From NCBI GenBank assembly GCA_002341805.1, contig DDOS01000009.1:20587-32310 (forward strand): a stretch of 11,724 nucleotides of DNA, given 5' to 3'. Source of the stretch: Aquificaceae bacterium UBA2488 (GTDB taxonomy: Bacteria > Aquificota > Aquificia > Aquificales > Aquificaceae). Below are positions 1 through 6,833 of the stretch, piece after piece. The position numbers were made by a program, and so were the translations under genes. The notes under the pieces were generated by a model. It did not search any database. It was given only the letters and a program-made list of their open reading frames with translations, and was not told the DNA's origin. How positions within the stretch are numbered: position 1 is the stretch's first letter; every line of letters begins with the position of its first letter.

Positions 1-1
1 A

Positions 2-232
2 AAAGACTATAAGTATGTAGGTTTGGAAACCCTTTGCAAAGCCACCAATATGACTACTATACCTATTATAGCCATAGGCGGTATAACCCATTACAATCTT
101 CATGAAGTGTTAAAATGCAAAGTAAAAGGGGTGGCCGTAGTTTCTGCCATACTTGGTTTTGAAGATGTGAAAAAAGCAGCACAAGATTTTAAACAAATTT
201 ACAAAGAAGTATTGCATATGAATATTTTATGA
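2..232 (+). CDS. thiE: Thiamine-phosphate synthase, C-terminal fragment
   Basis: This is the last 76 residues of a ThiE-type TIM barrel; the gene begins before the window and the first complete codon is at base 2. ThiE joins hydroxymethylpyrimidine diphosphate to the thiazole phosphate to give thiamine monophosphate. The sequence shows the C-terminal phosphate-binding part of the family: PIIAIGGI followed by a helix with N, then GVAVVSAI, which is the ThiE ending (GGI for one phosphate-binding loop, VVSAI for the other). Its TGA stop overlaps the metF start as ATGA, so the two are probably co-transcribed and translationally coupled. TenI, a ThiE-like protein, cannot be fully excluded from the C-terminal part alone. 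The next enzyme in the pathway, ThiL, is encoded on the opposite strand at 1871-2782. Confidence 0.88.
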   Translation, partial: KDYKYVGLETLCKATNMTTIPIIAIGGITHYNLHEVLKCKVKGVAVVSAILGFEDVKKAAQDFKQIYKEVLHMNIL

Positions 233-1074
233 GAATAGGCAAAATTCTTGATAACAAAGGGGTTTCCTTTGAGTTTTTTCCACCAAAGACTCAAAAAGAC
301 CAAGATATTTTGTTAGATACTGCTAAAAACTTAGAAACCTATAAACCGCTTTTTGTATCGGTTACATACGGAGCAGGTGGTTCTACAATCTCTTATACAA
401 AAGAGGTGGTACTAAGATTAAAAAATGAATTAAAGCTAAATGTCATGGCACACCTTACTTGTATTTCCCATACAAAAGAAGAGCTTTTTGATATTTTAAG
501 CTTTTATAAAAATCATAATATAGATAATATCTTAGCTCTAAGGGGAGATATGCCAAAAGATGGTAAAAATATAGGATGTAACCATGGTTTCGATTTGGTA
601 AAACTCATAAAAACTCATTTTGATGATGATTTTTGTATAGGGGTGGCTTGTTATCCAGAAGGACATCCAGAATCTCCAAATATGGAATGGGAGATGAAAT
701 ATTTTAAATATAAAGTAGACCAAGGAGCATCCTTTGCCATAAGTCAGATGTTTTTTGATAATACATATTTTTATGAATTTTTAGAGCTTTGTGAAAAAGC
801 CAATATAAATATACCCATAATACCAGGTATAATGCCCATTACAAACTTCAAACAGATATCAAAATTTGCCAGTATGTGTGGAGCAACTATACCGCATAGC
901 ATAACAAGTGCTTTAGAAAACCTAAACGAAGAGGATGTATTTAAAAAAGGAGTGGAGTTTGCTATTAAACAATGTGAAAACCTTATTAAAAACGGTATAA
1001 AACACCTTCATTTTTATACTCTAAACAAATCAAAAGCCACCCTTGATATACTAAAATCCATAAACTTCTCTTAG
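229..1074 (+). CDS. metF: Methylenetetrahydrofolate reductase
   Basis: A complete 281-residue MetF, a cytosolic FAD-dependent TIM-barrel enzyme that reduces 5,10-methylene-tetrahydrofolate to 5-methyl-tetrahydrofolate for methionine synthesis. Recognisable motifs are FEFFPPK at residues 14-20, where E15 matches the family's general-acid glutamate; [10 protein letters not shown] at 44-53; AHLTC at 74-78; and LALRGDMP at 102-109, with D107 matching the conserved flavin-site aspartate. ACYPEGHPE and QMFFDN follow. The length is usual for the single-domain bacterial form. The ATG overlaps the thiE stop (ATGA at 229-232) and I see no good Shine-Dalgarno sequence, so translation probably depends on coupling to thiE. 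The 3' end runs 24 bases into the convergent mnmC2 gene. The electron donor (NADH or ferredoxin via a partner) cannot be read from the sequence. Confidence 0.96.
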   Translation: MRIGKILDNKGVSFEFFPPKTQKDQDILLDTAKNLETYKPLFVSVTYGAGGSTISYTKEVVLRLKNELKLNVMAHLTCISHTKEELFDILSFYKNHNIDNILALRGDMPKDGKNIGCNHGFDLVKLIKTHFDDDFCIGVACYPEGHPESPNMEWEMKYFKYKVDQGASFAISQMFFDNTYFYEFLELCEKANINIPIIPGIMPITNFKQISKFASMCGATIPHSITSALENLNEEDVFKKGVEFAIKQCENLIKNGIKHLHFYTLNKSKATLDILKSINFS

Positions 1075-1917
1075 AATATAAACTCTTAAAAAATAATCCA
1101 CTATAATATGCTCTTCTAAGGATCTTAGCGTTTTGTCTCTCATAGGAATAGTGTAGGGATTTTTGAAGAAGGGTTTTGGAATGTTTGATTTGATGGCTCT
1201 CATCGAAGGGGTTTTTCTACCACAGGAGGGTATAAAATCTATATCAAAACCAAGAATTTTAAGAGAGGCCTCCACACTTTTGTTAGCAGTATAAGATACC
1301 CATACACCACCTGTTTTCAGGCTTCTAAACAAAATATTTAAAAAATCAAGGCTCCACAAAGATGGATTTTTATAAGGGGAAAATCCATCGTGAAGGATTA
1401 TGTCAAAATAATTTACATATCTTATTTTCCTGGCATCTATGTTTAGATAAATCCAATGGATATGTTTGTTATCTATATAAAAATTGTTATCATAAAAGGC
1501 CTTTCTTAGATTATCAGCTTCGTAGTTTATATTTACAAAAGGTGGGGTATATTTATCTACGCTTACTATGTGGGGCTTGATATCCATTTTCATAAGTTCA
1601 TAGGCTAATATACCAGAGTTTACAAACATACCAGAACCTATATCCAATATATATACATCAGATTTTTTCTTTAAAAGCTCTAAAACAGGGTTTACAAATT
1701 TATTATAAGCTTCTTCTATAGGCCCTATAGATACACTATGATAATACTCGTTATAATATTCACTGTATAGGTTTGGAAAATCTCCATAAATTTTATTTTC
1801 CTTATATATGTTTGATAATTCTTTAAAAAGGATGTCTTGATGTTTTAAGAATAGGCTTTTATAGCTATCATCATTTACTAAAGTGTTCAAAACCTTTTCT
1901 TTCAAGGGCTTTACCAT
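1051..1917 (-). CDS. mnmC: Stand-alone tRNA 5-aminomethyluridine methyltransferase (MnmC2 / DUF752 type)
   Basis: A 288-residue S-adenosylmethionine-dependent methyltransferase of the MnmC2 family (DUF752). In the known family this domain converts nm5U34 to mnm5U34 at the tRNA wobble position. Seen here: YYHS with a following E at 59-69, the entry motif of the family; [11 protein letters not shown] at 90-100, the SAM-binding glycine loop; and [15 protein letters not shown] at 174-188, the hallmark that holds the catalytic aspartate (D177). After these come [10 protein letters not shown] and a C-terminal GRK...MRAI segment. There is no FAD-dependent MnmC1 oxidase domain, unlike the fused enzyme of E. 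coli; a similar solo enzyme has been characterised from Aquifex aeolicus. The ATG lies 47 bases inside thiL; TTG codons at residues 5 and 10 are possible alternative starts. It is the last gene of its transcription unit and overlaps metF tail to tail. Confidence 0.87.
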   Translation of the reverse strand: MVKPLKEKVLNTLVNDDSYKSLFLKHQDILFKELSNIYKENKIYGDFPNLYSEYYNEYYHSVSIGPIEEAYNKFVNPVLELLKKKSDVYILDIGSGMFVNSGILAYELMKMDIKPHIVSVDKYTPPFVNINYEADNLRKAFYDNNFYIDNKHIHWIYLNIDARKIRYVNYFDIILHDGFSPYKNPSLWSLDFLNILFRSLKTGGVWVSYTANKSVEASLKILGFDIDFIPSCGRKTPSMRAIKSNIPKPFFKNPYTIPMRDKTLRSLEEHIIVDYFLRVYILREVYGF

Positions 1918-2782
1918 CTAAAAGCACTAAAGGTTTACCTTCATCTACGACTTTTCCAATAACTGTATTATCCAAAAATGGATTAAAATTTTTGGGCTTT
2001 TGGGAAAATAAAAGTTGATATTCTTCACCACCAGACAAAGCTATTTCGTAAGGGTCTAACTCATTATCTTTGGCAAAAAGTTTTAGCTCGTTAGAAAGGG
2101 GTATCTTATCTTTGTATACTTCAATAACCACGTTTGAGTTTGTGGCAATATGCCAAAGCTCTGAAGATAGTCCATCGGATATATCCATAGAGGCATTTAC
2201 ATATTTTCTAATATAGTTTATATAATCTATCCTGGCAGTGGGTCTTAAATGCCTTTCTATAAGTTTTAGCTCATAAGGAGTATAGTTTTTTTTCTTTTGT
2301 TCTAAAAGCCTAAAACCTGCGTTGGAATCCCCAAGGGTTCCAGATACCAATACGTCATCCCCAACCTTTGCTCCTTTTCTTGATACAAACCTATCAACTT
2401 TACCTATTAAAAATACATCTATCCCAAGTTTTTGGGCTTTTGAGATATTACCCCCCACTATGCTTAAATTATAAAACTCTGAAGCAGATTTTATACCTTC
2501 ATAAACTCTTAATATATAAGGCTCTTCTATATACTCTGGAATCATAAGAGACACAAGTCCATAAAGAGGTTGTCCACCATTCGCAACTATATCAGACACA
2601 TTTACAGATATAGCCTTAAACCCGATAGTCTCTGGAGGATATGAAATCCTAAAATGAATATCCTCTATCATCACATCACATGTGATATTTAGTTTTTCTT
2701 TTTCTAAAAATGCGGTATCATCCCCTATGATATCTTGATTTAAAAGTTTTTTTATCTTATCTATTAACTCAAACTCTCTCAT
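1871..2782 (-). CDS. thiL: Thiamine-monophosphate kinase
   Basis: A 303-residue ThiL of the AIR-synthase/PurM-like fold. It phosphorylates thiamine monophosphate to thiamine diphosphate with ATP. The family's order of motifs is intact: E-x-L-I-D-K-I near the N-terminus, GDD at 20-22, D-x-M-x-E-x-x-H-F at 36-44, AISVNVSDIVANGG at 57-70 (metal and phosphate binding), a VGGN loop at 109-112, GD-x-x-x-VSG-x-LGDS at 141-153, MDISDGLSSEL at 199-209, and a GGEEYQLLF segment at 251-259 where most homologues have GGEDYEL. Its ATG overlaps the stop of the 128-residue membrane protein as ATGA, and its end overlaps mnmC by 47 bases. The start agrees with the usual ThiL N-terminus. Product thiamine monophosphate would come from ThiE, encoded at the left edge on the other strand. 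Confidence 0.95.
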   Translation of the reverse strand: MREFELIDKIKKLLNQDIIGDDTAFLEKEKLNITCDVMIEDIHFRISYPPETIGFKAISVNVSDIVANGGQPLYGLVSLMIPEYIEEPYILRVYEGIKSASEFYNLSIVGGNISKAQKLGIDVFLIGKVDRFVSRKGAKVGDDVLVSGTLGDSNAGFRLLEQKKKNYTPYELKLIERHLRPTARIDYINYIRKYVNASMDISDGLSSELWHIATNSNVVIEVYKDKIPLSNELKLFAKDNELDPYEIALSGGEEYQLLFSQKPKNFNPFLDNTVIGKVVDEGKPLVLLDGKALERKGFEHFSK

Positions 2783-3165
2783 CTTATAAGATATAGTATA
2801 CCTAATAACATATTTAAGATCAAAATACCAGATGACATTTTAGAAAGCGTCCTAAATTTAACTCTAATAGGTGCATTGTAATCTACATTATCTATATTAC
2901 CCATACTAAGTTTTAGGCTTTTCATATGATAAGATAAATATATATTTACTAAAAGCCCAAAAATTAAAAGCAATATATAAAAGCTTGGATTAAAAATAAA
3001 AGCAAAGAGTAGTTCTATGAGAGCAATCTTATAAAATCTCCACAAAATCTTACTATATAATCTTCCTATGTAGTTTTTTTGCTCTTCTTTAAAAAGTATA
3101 AAAGATACTATGAATATGATACTAAAAATCTCACCCGTATAAAGGCCTATAAGCGCTTTAGTCAT
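2779..3165 (-). CDS. Uncharacterised 128-residue membrane protein
   Basis: I do not recognise this family. The protein is strongly hydrophobic with about four predicted membrane segments, roughly residues 6-25, 42-58, 61-79 and 111-127, and a polar loop at about 81-108 carrying several Lys/Arg (KSLKLS, RVKFR). A glutamate (E51) sits inside the second helix. There is no signal peptide cleavage site and no catalytic motif that I can see. A good Shine-Dalgarno sequence, GAGGA at 3173-3177, lies 7 bases before the ATG, and the ATG overlaps the metallo-hydrolase stop as TAATG (1-base overlap). The gene in turn overlaps thiL by ATGA. Strong RBS, coupling on both sides and clean reading frame support a real gene. 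A thiamine-related transport role would be a guess from position only; the flanking genes are functionally mixed. Confidence 0.8.
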   Translation of the reverse strand: MTKALIGLYTGEIFSIIFIVSFILFKEEQKNYIGRLYSKILWRFYKIALIELLFAFIFNPSFYILLLIFGLLVNIYLSYHMKSLKLSMGNIDNVDYNAPIRVKFRTLSKMSSGILILNMLLGILYLIR

Positions 3166-3791
3166 TATATATTCCTCAAAAATGGATTAAATTTGGCTTC
3201 GTATTCTAGTGTGGTGGAAGCATAGTGTCCACAAAACACTTTGGTTTTTGGTGGAAGTGTAGAAAATATTTTTCTTAGAGATTTGGCAAGTTCATCCCAA
3301 GAGCCTCCTGGTAAATCTGTTCTTCCAACACCTCCTTTAAAAAGTGTATCCCCTGCTATCAGAGTATCGTAGGATGGTATATAAAAACAAACCCCACCTG
3401 GTGTATGACCTGGTGTGTGTATCACATATATTTTTTCTCCTAAAAGCTCTAAAACATCTTTATCTTTTATATGTATATCTGGTTTTGGTGGTTTTTTGGC
3501 GTTTATATAAGAAGAAAACCCTGGGAATAGCTCATTATCCAATAAAAACTCATCATCTTCATGCATATAAAAAGGTATATTGTATATATTCTTCAAAGTG
3601 GCTACTTGTCCTACGTGATCATAATGCCCATGAGTGGCTAATATACCGATAGGTTTATACCCCTCCAAGTGACTTAAAATGTTTTCCATGTCAGAGCCTG
3701 GGTCTATTATGACGGCTTCTTTGGTTTCTTCGTTTTTTAAAATACTACAATTTTCATCAATCGGTCTGGTGGGTATCGTCTCTATTCTCAT
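3165..3791 (-). CDS. Metallo-beta-lactamase-fold hydrolase (YcbL / glyoxalase II-like)
   Basis: A 208-residue cytosolic metallo-hydrolase with the full binuclear metal site of the superfamily: THGHYDH at 53-59 (H54, H56, D58, H59), HTPGH at 125-129 (H129), AGDTLF with D148, and CGH with H189. The FKGGVGRTDLPGGS stretch after the bridging aspartate is typical of the short glyoxalase-II-like group that includes E. coli YcbL. Members of that group hydrolyse S-D-lactoylglutathione or related thioesters; the real substrate here is unknown, especially as Aquificota are not known for glutathione. I chose the ATG at 3791, which has GAGG at 3801-3804 nine bases upstream, over a TTG at 3812 that would lengthen the protein by seven residues. 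The gene start lies inside the 74-residue membrane gene (35-base overlap), and its stop overlaps the next start by one base. Confidence 0.92.
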   Translation of the reverse strand: MRIETIPTRPIDENCSILKNEETKEAVIIDPGSDMENILSHLEGYKPIGILATHGHYDHVGQVATLKNIYNIPFYMHEDDEFLLDNELFPGFSSYINAKKPPKPDIHIKDKDVLELLGEKIYVIHTPGHTPGGVCFYIPSYDTLIAGDTLFKGGVGRTDLPGGSWDELAKSLRKIFSTLPPKTKVFCGHYASTTLEYEAKFNPFLRNI

Positions 3792-3981
3792 CTTTATTAG
3801 CCTCAAATGCAAATAAAAGATATAATGGAACTAGGATAAAGTCAAGGGGAATTATCAAAAGCAATATAAACCACTTCCATTTTTTCCTTCTAAAAGCATC
3901 AAAAATAGCATAAAAAACAATTCCAAAAACACCAAATATCAATACAAAATCAGCACTAAAAATATGCTTTATATAAGCCAT
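3757..3981 (-). CDS. Small two-helix membrane protein (PLDc_N-like)
   Basis: A 74-residue protein with two predicted membrane helices, about residues 10-28 and 37-59, separated by a short basic turn (RRKKWKW at 32-38) and followed by a very polar tail (NKDENRDDTHQTD). By the positive-inside tendency the turn would face the cytoplasm. The pattern 'D-x-x-RRKKWKW-hydrophobic-P-x-x-hydrophobic-P-L-Y-L-L' resembles the small phospholipase D N-terminal helper domain (PLDc_N), which also occurs as stand-alone two-helix proteins, but this is a weak match made by eye. The function is unknown. No Shine-Dalgarno sequence precedes the ATG. Instead a perfect extended -10 element stands 5 bases upstream (see the promoter entry), suggesting a leaderless transcript that would also carry the metallo-hydrolase, the 128-residue protein, thiL and mnmC. 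Confidence 0.75.
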   Translation of the reverse strand: MAYIKHIFSADFVLIFGVFGIVFYAIFDAFRRKKWKWFILLLIIPLDFILVPLYLLFAFEANKDENRDDTHQTD

Positions 3982-3986
3982 ATAAT

Positions 3987-3995
3987 ATTATATCA
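3987..3995 (-). promoter_or_regulatory. Extended -10 promoter for a leaderless transcript (74-residue gene and downstream genes)
   Basis: On the minus strand the sequence reads TGATATAAT, a perfect match to the extended -10 consensus TGnTATAAT, with TATAAT at 3992-3987. Only five bases (ATTAT) separate it from the ATG at 3981, so transcription would start at or next to the start codon. The TGA at the beginning of the element is the stop codon of pabB. No convincing -35 box is seen, which an extended -10 can tolerate. No Shine-Dalgarno sequence exists for the gene. Start-site data are lacking, so this is a prediction. Confidence 0.6.
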
Positions 3996-4985
3996 TTTTA
4001 GCTTATTAAATAAATACCTTGATTTTAGTATACACTCTTCGTATTCTTTTTCTTCTATAGAATCCCAGGTTATACCTGCCCCTGCAAAATAATAAAGTTT
4101 ATTATCATAAGAGACAAAGGTTCTTATAAGGACACTGCAAACCGCTTTGTTTTTTGATATGTAGCAAGCAACTCCACAGTAGTATGTTCTATCAAAAGGT
4201 TCTAAGGATTTTATGAGATTGTATGCCATTTTCTTTGGAGCACCAGTTACAGAAGCCACAGGTAATATGGTTTTTAAAATCTCAAATACTGGTTTTTGGC
4301 TTTTAGCATGAATAGAAGAATACATATGGAAAAGTGTTTTGTATTTTGATATGTTAAATAGTTTATCCACAAAAGCGTTTAACTCTAAAGCGTTTAAATC
4401 ATTTCTCATGACATCTGTTATCATAAGATTTTCCGATTTATCTTTTTGGCTTTTAGCAAGATTATACCTTTTAGAGGATGTACCTTTTATGGGTTTTGAG
4501 AGAAGATGTTTTGATTTTTTCGATAAGAAAAGCTCCATAGAGCCACTCGCTATGCCGATATTCTCATCCTCAAAGAAAAATCCATAATCTGTGGGCTGAA
4601 AATTATAAAAATCCAAAAATGTATCCCTTAGTGCTGTTTTCTCCATTTCAAATCTTAAACTTAGGTTAATCTGATATATATCTCCATTTTTTATATGATT
4701 TTTGGCTGTTTTCAAAATCCTTATATAATCTTCTTTGGAAGGTGTTATATTTATAAGTTTAATAACTTGTTTTTTGGCTTTTAAAGATATCTTTCTTAAA
4801 GATTTTATCTCAATGGATATGATAGGTTTATCATCAAAGGGTATTACAACAAACATACGTTTCGACGGGATGATATCTTCTATGGATTTGTAATATGTTA
4901 TATTTTTAATAAAAGCCCGATACAAAGATTTAGATGTTCTAAACAAAAAACCAGATGCTAAAATAAGTTGTCTTGGTCTATGCAT
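3993..4985 (-). CDS. pabB: Aminodeoxychorismate synthase component I (short form)
   Basis: A chorismate-binding enzyme of 330 residues that aminates chorismate to 4-amino-4-deoxychorismate, the first step of 4-aminobenzoate and folate synthesis. Family motifs in order: GDIYQINLSLRF at 101-112, IASGSMELFL at 145-154, KPIKGTS at 164-170, SENLMITDVMRNDL at 184-197, SVTGAPKKMA at 245-254, YYCGV at 268-272, IRTF, and AGAGITWDS with EYEEC at 301-318. PIKGT, with K167, is the PabB signature; anthranilate synthases have PIAGT. The protein is over 100 residues shorter than E. coli PabB because the region before GDIYQ is reduced to about 100 residues, and the segment after H220 reads SSIHAKS where most relatives have a V-x-G-x-L stretch. 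It overlaps pabC by 28 bases. The glutaminase partner PabA is not in this window. Confidence 0.9.
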   Translation of the reverse strand: MHRPRQLILASGFLFRTSKSLYRAFIKNITYYKSIEDIIPSKRMFVVIPFDDKPIISIEIKSLRKISLKAKKQVIKLINITPSKEDYIRILKTAKNHIKNGDIYQINLSLRFEMEKTALRDTFLDFYNFQPTDYGFFFEDENIGIASGSMELFLSKKSKHLLSKPIKGTSSKRYNLAKSQKDKSENLMITDVMRNDLNALELNAFVDKLFNISKYKTLFHMYSSIHAKSQKPVFEILKTILPVASVTGAPKKMAYNLIKSLEPFDRTYYCGVACYISKNKAVCSVLIRTFVSYDNKLYYFAGAGITWDSIEEKEYEECILKSRYLFNKLK

Positions 4986-5686
4986 ATATTTAGGGCTTCT
5001 TGGAGGTCTTCATTTATCACAAAATCTATATCTTCTATATTTATAACAGGCACTGCTCCTATTACAGAGTTTAGTATGAAGCAAGCATCAAACTCTTCTA
5101 TGTTTTTTATGCTTTTATAATGAATATTAAAATACTCTTGCACTATACTAAGGGTAGTACCCATTAAAAATCCATCATCTGGATGAGGAGAGTATATATT
5201 AGAGCCTTTTACAAATAGGATATTAGCAGCGGAAGTCTCTTGCACATAGCCATATTCGTTTAAAAATATAGCATCGTAAAAGCCTCTAGACAAAGCTTTT
5301 TGTTTTGACATGGTATTCATAAGATAATTGGTGGTTTTATGGTATATTGTAGGGTCTAAAGTATGTCTTCTAAAATCTGATATGCATAAAGTAGCATATT
5401 TGAGCCTTGGTCTTGGGTTTTTAGAATAAGCTGTTAGTCTAAACTCTATTGGTTTTTTATAAAAAACATCATCTCCAAGGGTTTCTAACACTATCTTAGA
5501 TACAAATCCTTCTCTTAAGGAGGGTAATATCTTGAAAAAATCTTCTTCTTTTAATCTTATATCAAAAAGTTCCATAGAAGAGTTTGTAAGCCTTGCAATA
5601 TGTCTTCTTAAGTTTCTCGTATAGCCATTATAAACAAAGGTCTCAAAAAGACCCTGAGCATGAAGAAGGGTTTTAGACAGTAGCAT
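4958..5686 (-). CDS. pabC: Aminodeoxychorismate lyase (class IV aminotransferase fold)
   Basis: A 242-residue pyridoxal-phosphate enzyme of fold type IV. Recognisable are GLFETF at 12-17, RHIARL at 28-33, YHKTTNYL at 115-122 in which K117 is the expected PLP-binding lysine, GFYDAIFLNEYG at 135-146, QETSAANILF at 149-158 with the conserved glutamate E150, and DGFLMGTT at 171-178 in place of the usual G-x-L-x-G-x-T/x-R. The fold also serves branched-chain and D-amino-acid aminotransferases, so motif alone does not fix the substrate. The 28-base overlap with pabB makes release of pyruvate from aminodeoxychorismate, giving 4-aminobenzoate, the best reading. The ATG lies 14 bases within sbcD with only a weak GAAG nine bases upstream. 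The N-terminus is slightly shorter than usual. Confidence 0.85.
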   Translation of the reverse strand: MLLSKTLLHAQGLFETFVYNGYTRNLRRHIARLTNSSMELFDIRLKEEDFFKILPSLREGFVSKIVLETLGDDVFYKKPIEFRLTAYSKNPRPRLKYATLCISDFRRHTLDPTIYHKTTNYLMNTMSKQKALSRGFYDAIFLNEYGYVQETSAANILFVKGSNIYSPHPDDGFLMGTTLSIVQEYFNIHYKSIKNIEEFDACFILNSVIGAVPVINIEDIDFVINEDLQEALNICIDQDNLF

Positions 5687-6833
5687 CTTGATCTACTTCA
5701 TTTTCTAAGTCTATAAAAGCTTGCTCTATACTTAGAGGTAGTTTGGTACCATTATGCGTTATCTCATAATAGTCTTTATAAAAATCAATAAGCTTTTGCT
5801 CTTTCATGGTATCTAAGCTTATATTTGATTGAAGATTTTGAAAAGATTGTTTTGATATTTCTAATATTTTGTTAGATATTTCTTTGAGTCTCAAAGACCT
5901 TTCTAATATTTTGCTATTTTCAATAGCATCTTCTATTATCACCTTGGCATAGCCATTTAAGTGGTTTATCTGTTCTGAGATTTGATTGATATTTGAAGCG
6001 TTTACCTTAAAAGTTTTTAATTCATTTTTTATTTTTAGTTTTATCTTTTCAACACTTGGGGTCTTGTTGGATTCTAATATCACATAGTTGAAGAATTTTT
6101 CCTGATCTTCTTCGCCAAAATCTATCTGATAACAAGAGCCAGGATAATAAGCTATTGTAGGGGCATTTATTTGTTGATATCTATGGACATGTCCAAGAGC
6201 TATATAATCCAATGTGTGTATGTTTTGGATATTGTTTAGGTTTATTGCATAAAATTCACTAACAGAGGCCACTTTCTCAGAATTTGCAATCTTTGCTCCA
6301 TTCACCATAATATGGGTTAACAAGATGTTGAAATTGTTTCTTGGGGCTTTTGATATAATATGCCCTATAAAAGCTTCCAACTTGGTGGCATATTTGATAT
6401 TAGAGTCCTCTGATAATCTATTTATCGCTCTTGGTGATATGTAAGGTATTGCTATTATATTCACATCATTTATACTAATACAATAGTCATTTATATCGTT
6501 AGATATTTCAGAAAATATATAAATCTTAGAAAACTCTGCTAACACCTTAAAAGTATTTAGAAATTTAGGATTATCATGATTGCCTCTTACTATCACCAAA
6601 GGTATATCTAAGGCTCTTATTTGCAATACAAAATCACTAAACAAAAGCTTTAGGTCTTCCATTTCAGGATTGTACTCGTCAAACACATCTCCTGATAGGA
6701 TTATAAAATCTGGTTTTTCTATTCTTGAAAAATCTATTATTTGATTTAGAGCAAATTCAGCATCATCTGTTCTTGATTTACCATAAGAGTTTTTACCTAT
6801 ATGTAGGTCTCCCACATGTAGGAATTTTGTCAT
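5673..6833 (-). CDS. sbcD: DNA repair exonuclease SbcD / Mre11-type nuclease subunit
   Basis: A 386-residue calcineurin-like metallophosphoesterase of the SbcD/Mre11 family, which cleaves DNA ends and hairpins together with the SbcC/Rad50 ATPase. The five phosphoesterase motifs are complete: GDLHIG at 8-13 (D9, H11), SGDVFDE at 47-53 (D49), RGNHD at 83-87 (N85, H86, D87), THIMVNGA at 173-180 (H174) and ALGHVHRYQ at 212-220 (H215, H217). PGSCYQIDFGE at 231-241 is also typical of SbcD. Residues from about 255 to 386 are Lys/Ile/Asn-rich and match the place of the capping domain. A strong GAGAGG at 6840-6845 lies 6 bases before the ATG, which also overlaps the upstream stop as ATGA. No sbcC is present in the window; it may lie elsewhere on the chromosome. 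Confidence 0.9.
   Translation of the reverse strand: MTKFLHVGDLHIGKNSYGKSRTDDAEFALNQIIDFSRIEKPDFIILSGDVFDEYNPEMEDLKLLFSDFVLQIRALDIPLVIVRGNHDNPKFLNTFKVLAEFSKIYIFSEISNDINDYCISINDVNIIAIPYISPRAINRLSEDSNIKYATKLEAFIGHIISKAPRNNFNILLTHIMVNGAKIANSEKVASVSEFYAINLNNIQNIHTLDYIALGHVHRYQQINAPTIAYYPGSCYQIDFGEEDQEKFFNYVILESNKTPSVEKIKLKIKNELKTFKVNASNINQISEQINHLNGYAKVIIEDAIENSKILERSLRLKEISNKILEISKQSFQNLQSNISLDTMKEQKLIDFYKDYYEITHNGTKLPLSIEQAFIDLENEVDQDATV

Noticed and set aside
538..723. Antisense open frame within metF, and similar frames inside mnmC, the hydrolase, pabB, dnaN and the NMO-like gene
   Set aside because: They lie opposite well-supported genes, show no recognisable motifs or ribosome binding sites, and have the low-complexity composition expected of the complementary strand of AT-rich genes.
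3792..3812. TTG at 3812 as the start of the metallo-hydrolase
   Set aside because: The ATG at 3791 has GAGG nine bases upstream and gives the usual N-terminus of the family; the seven extra residues match nothing typical.
6351..6359. TGATATAAT on the plus strand within sbcD, directly followed by ATG
   Set aside because: It is antisense to sbcD and leads to no supported reading frame. The -10 would touch the ATG with no room for a start site. The word recurs by chance in Asp-Ile-Ile type codons.
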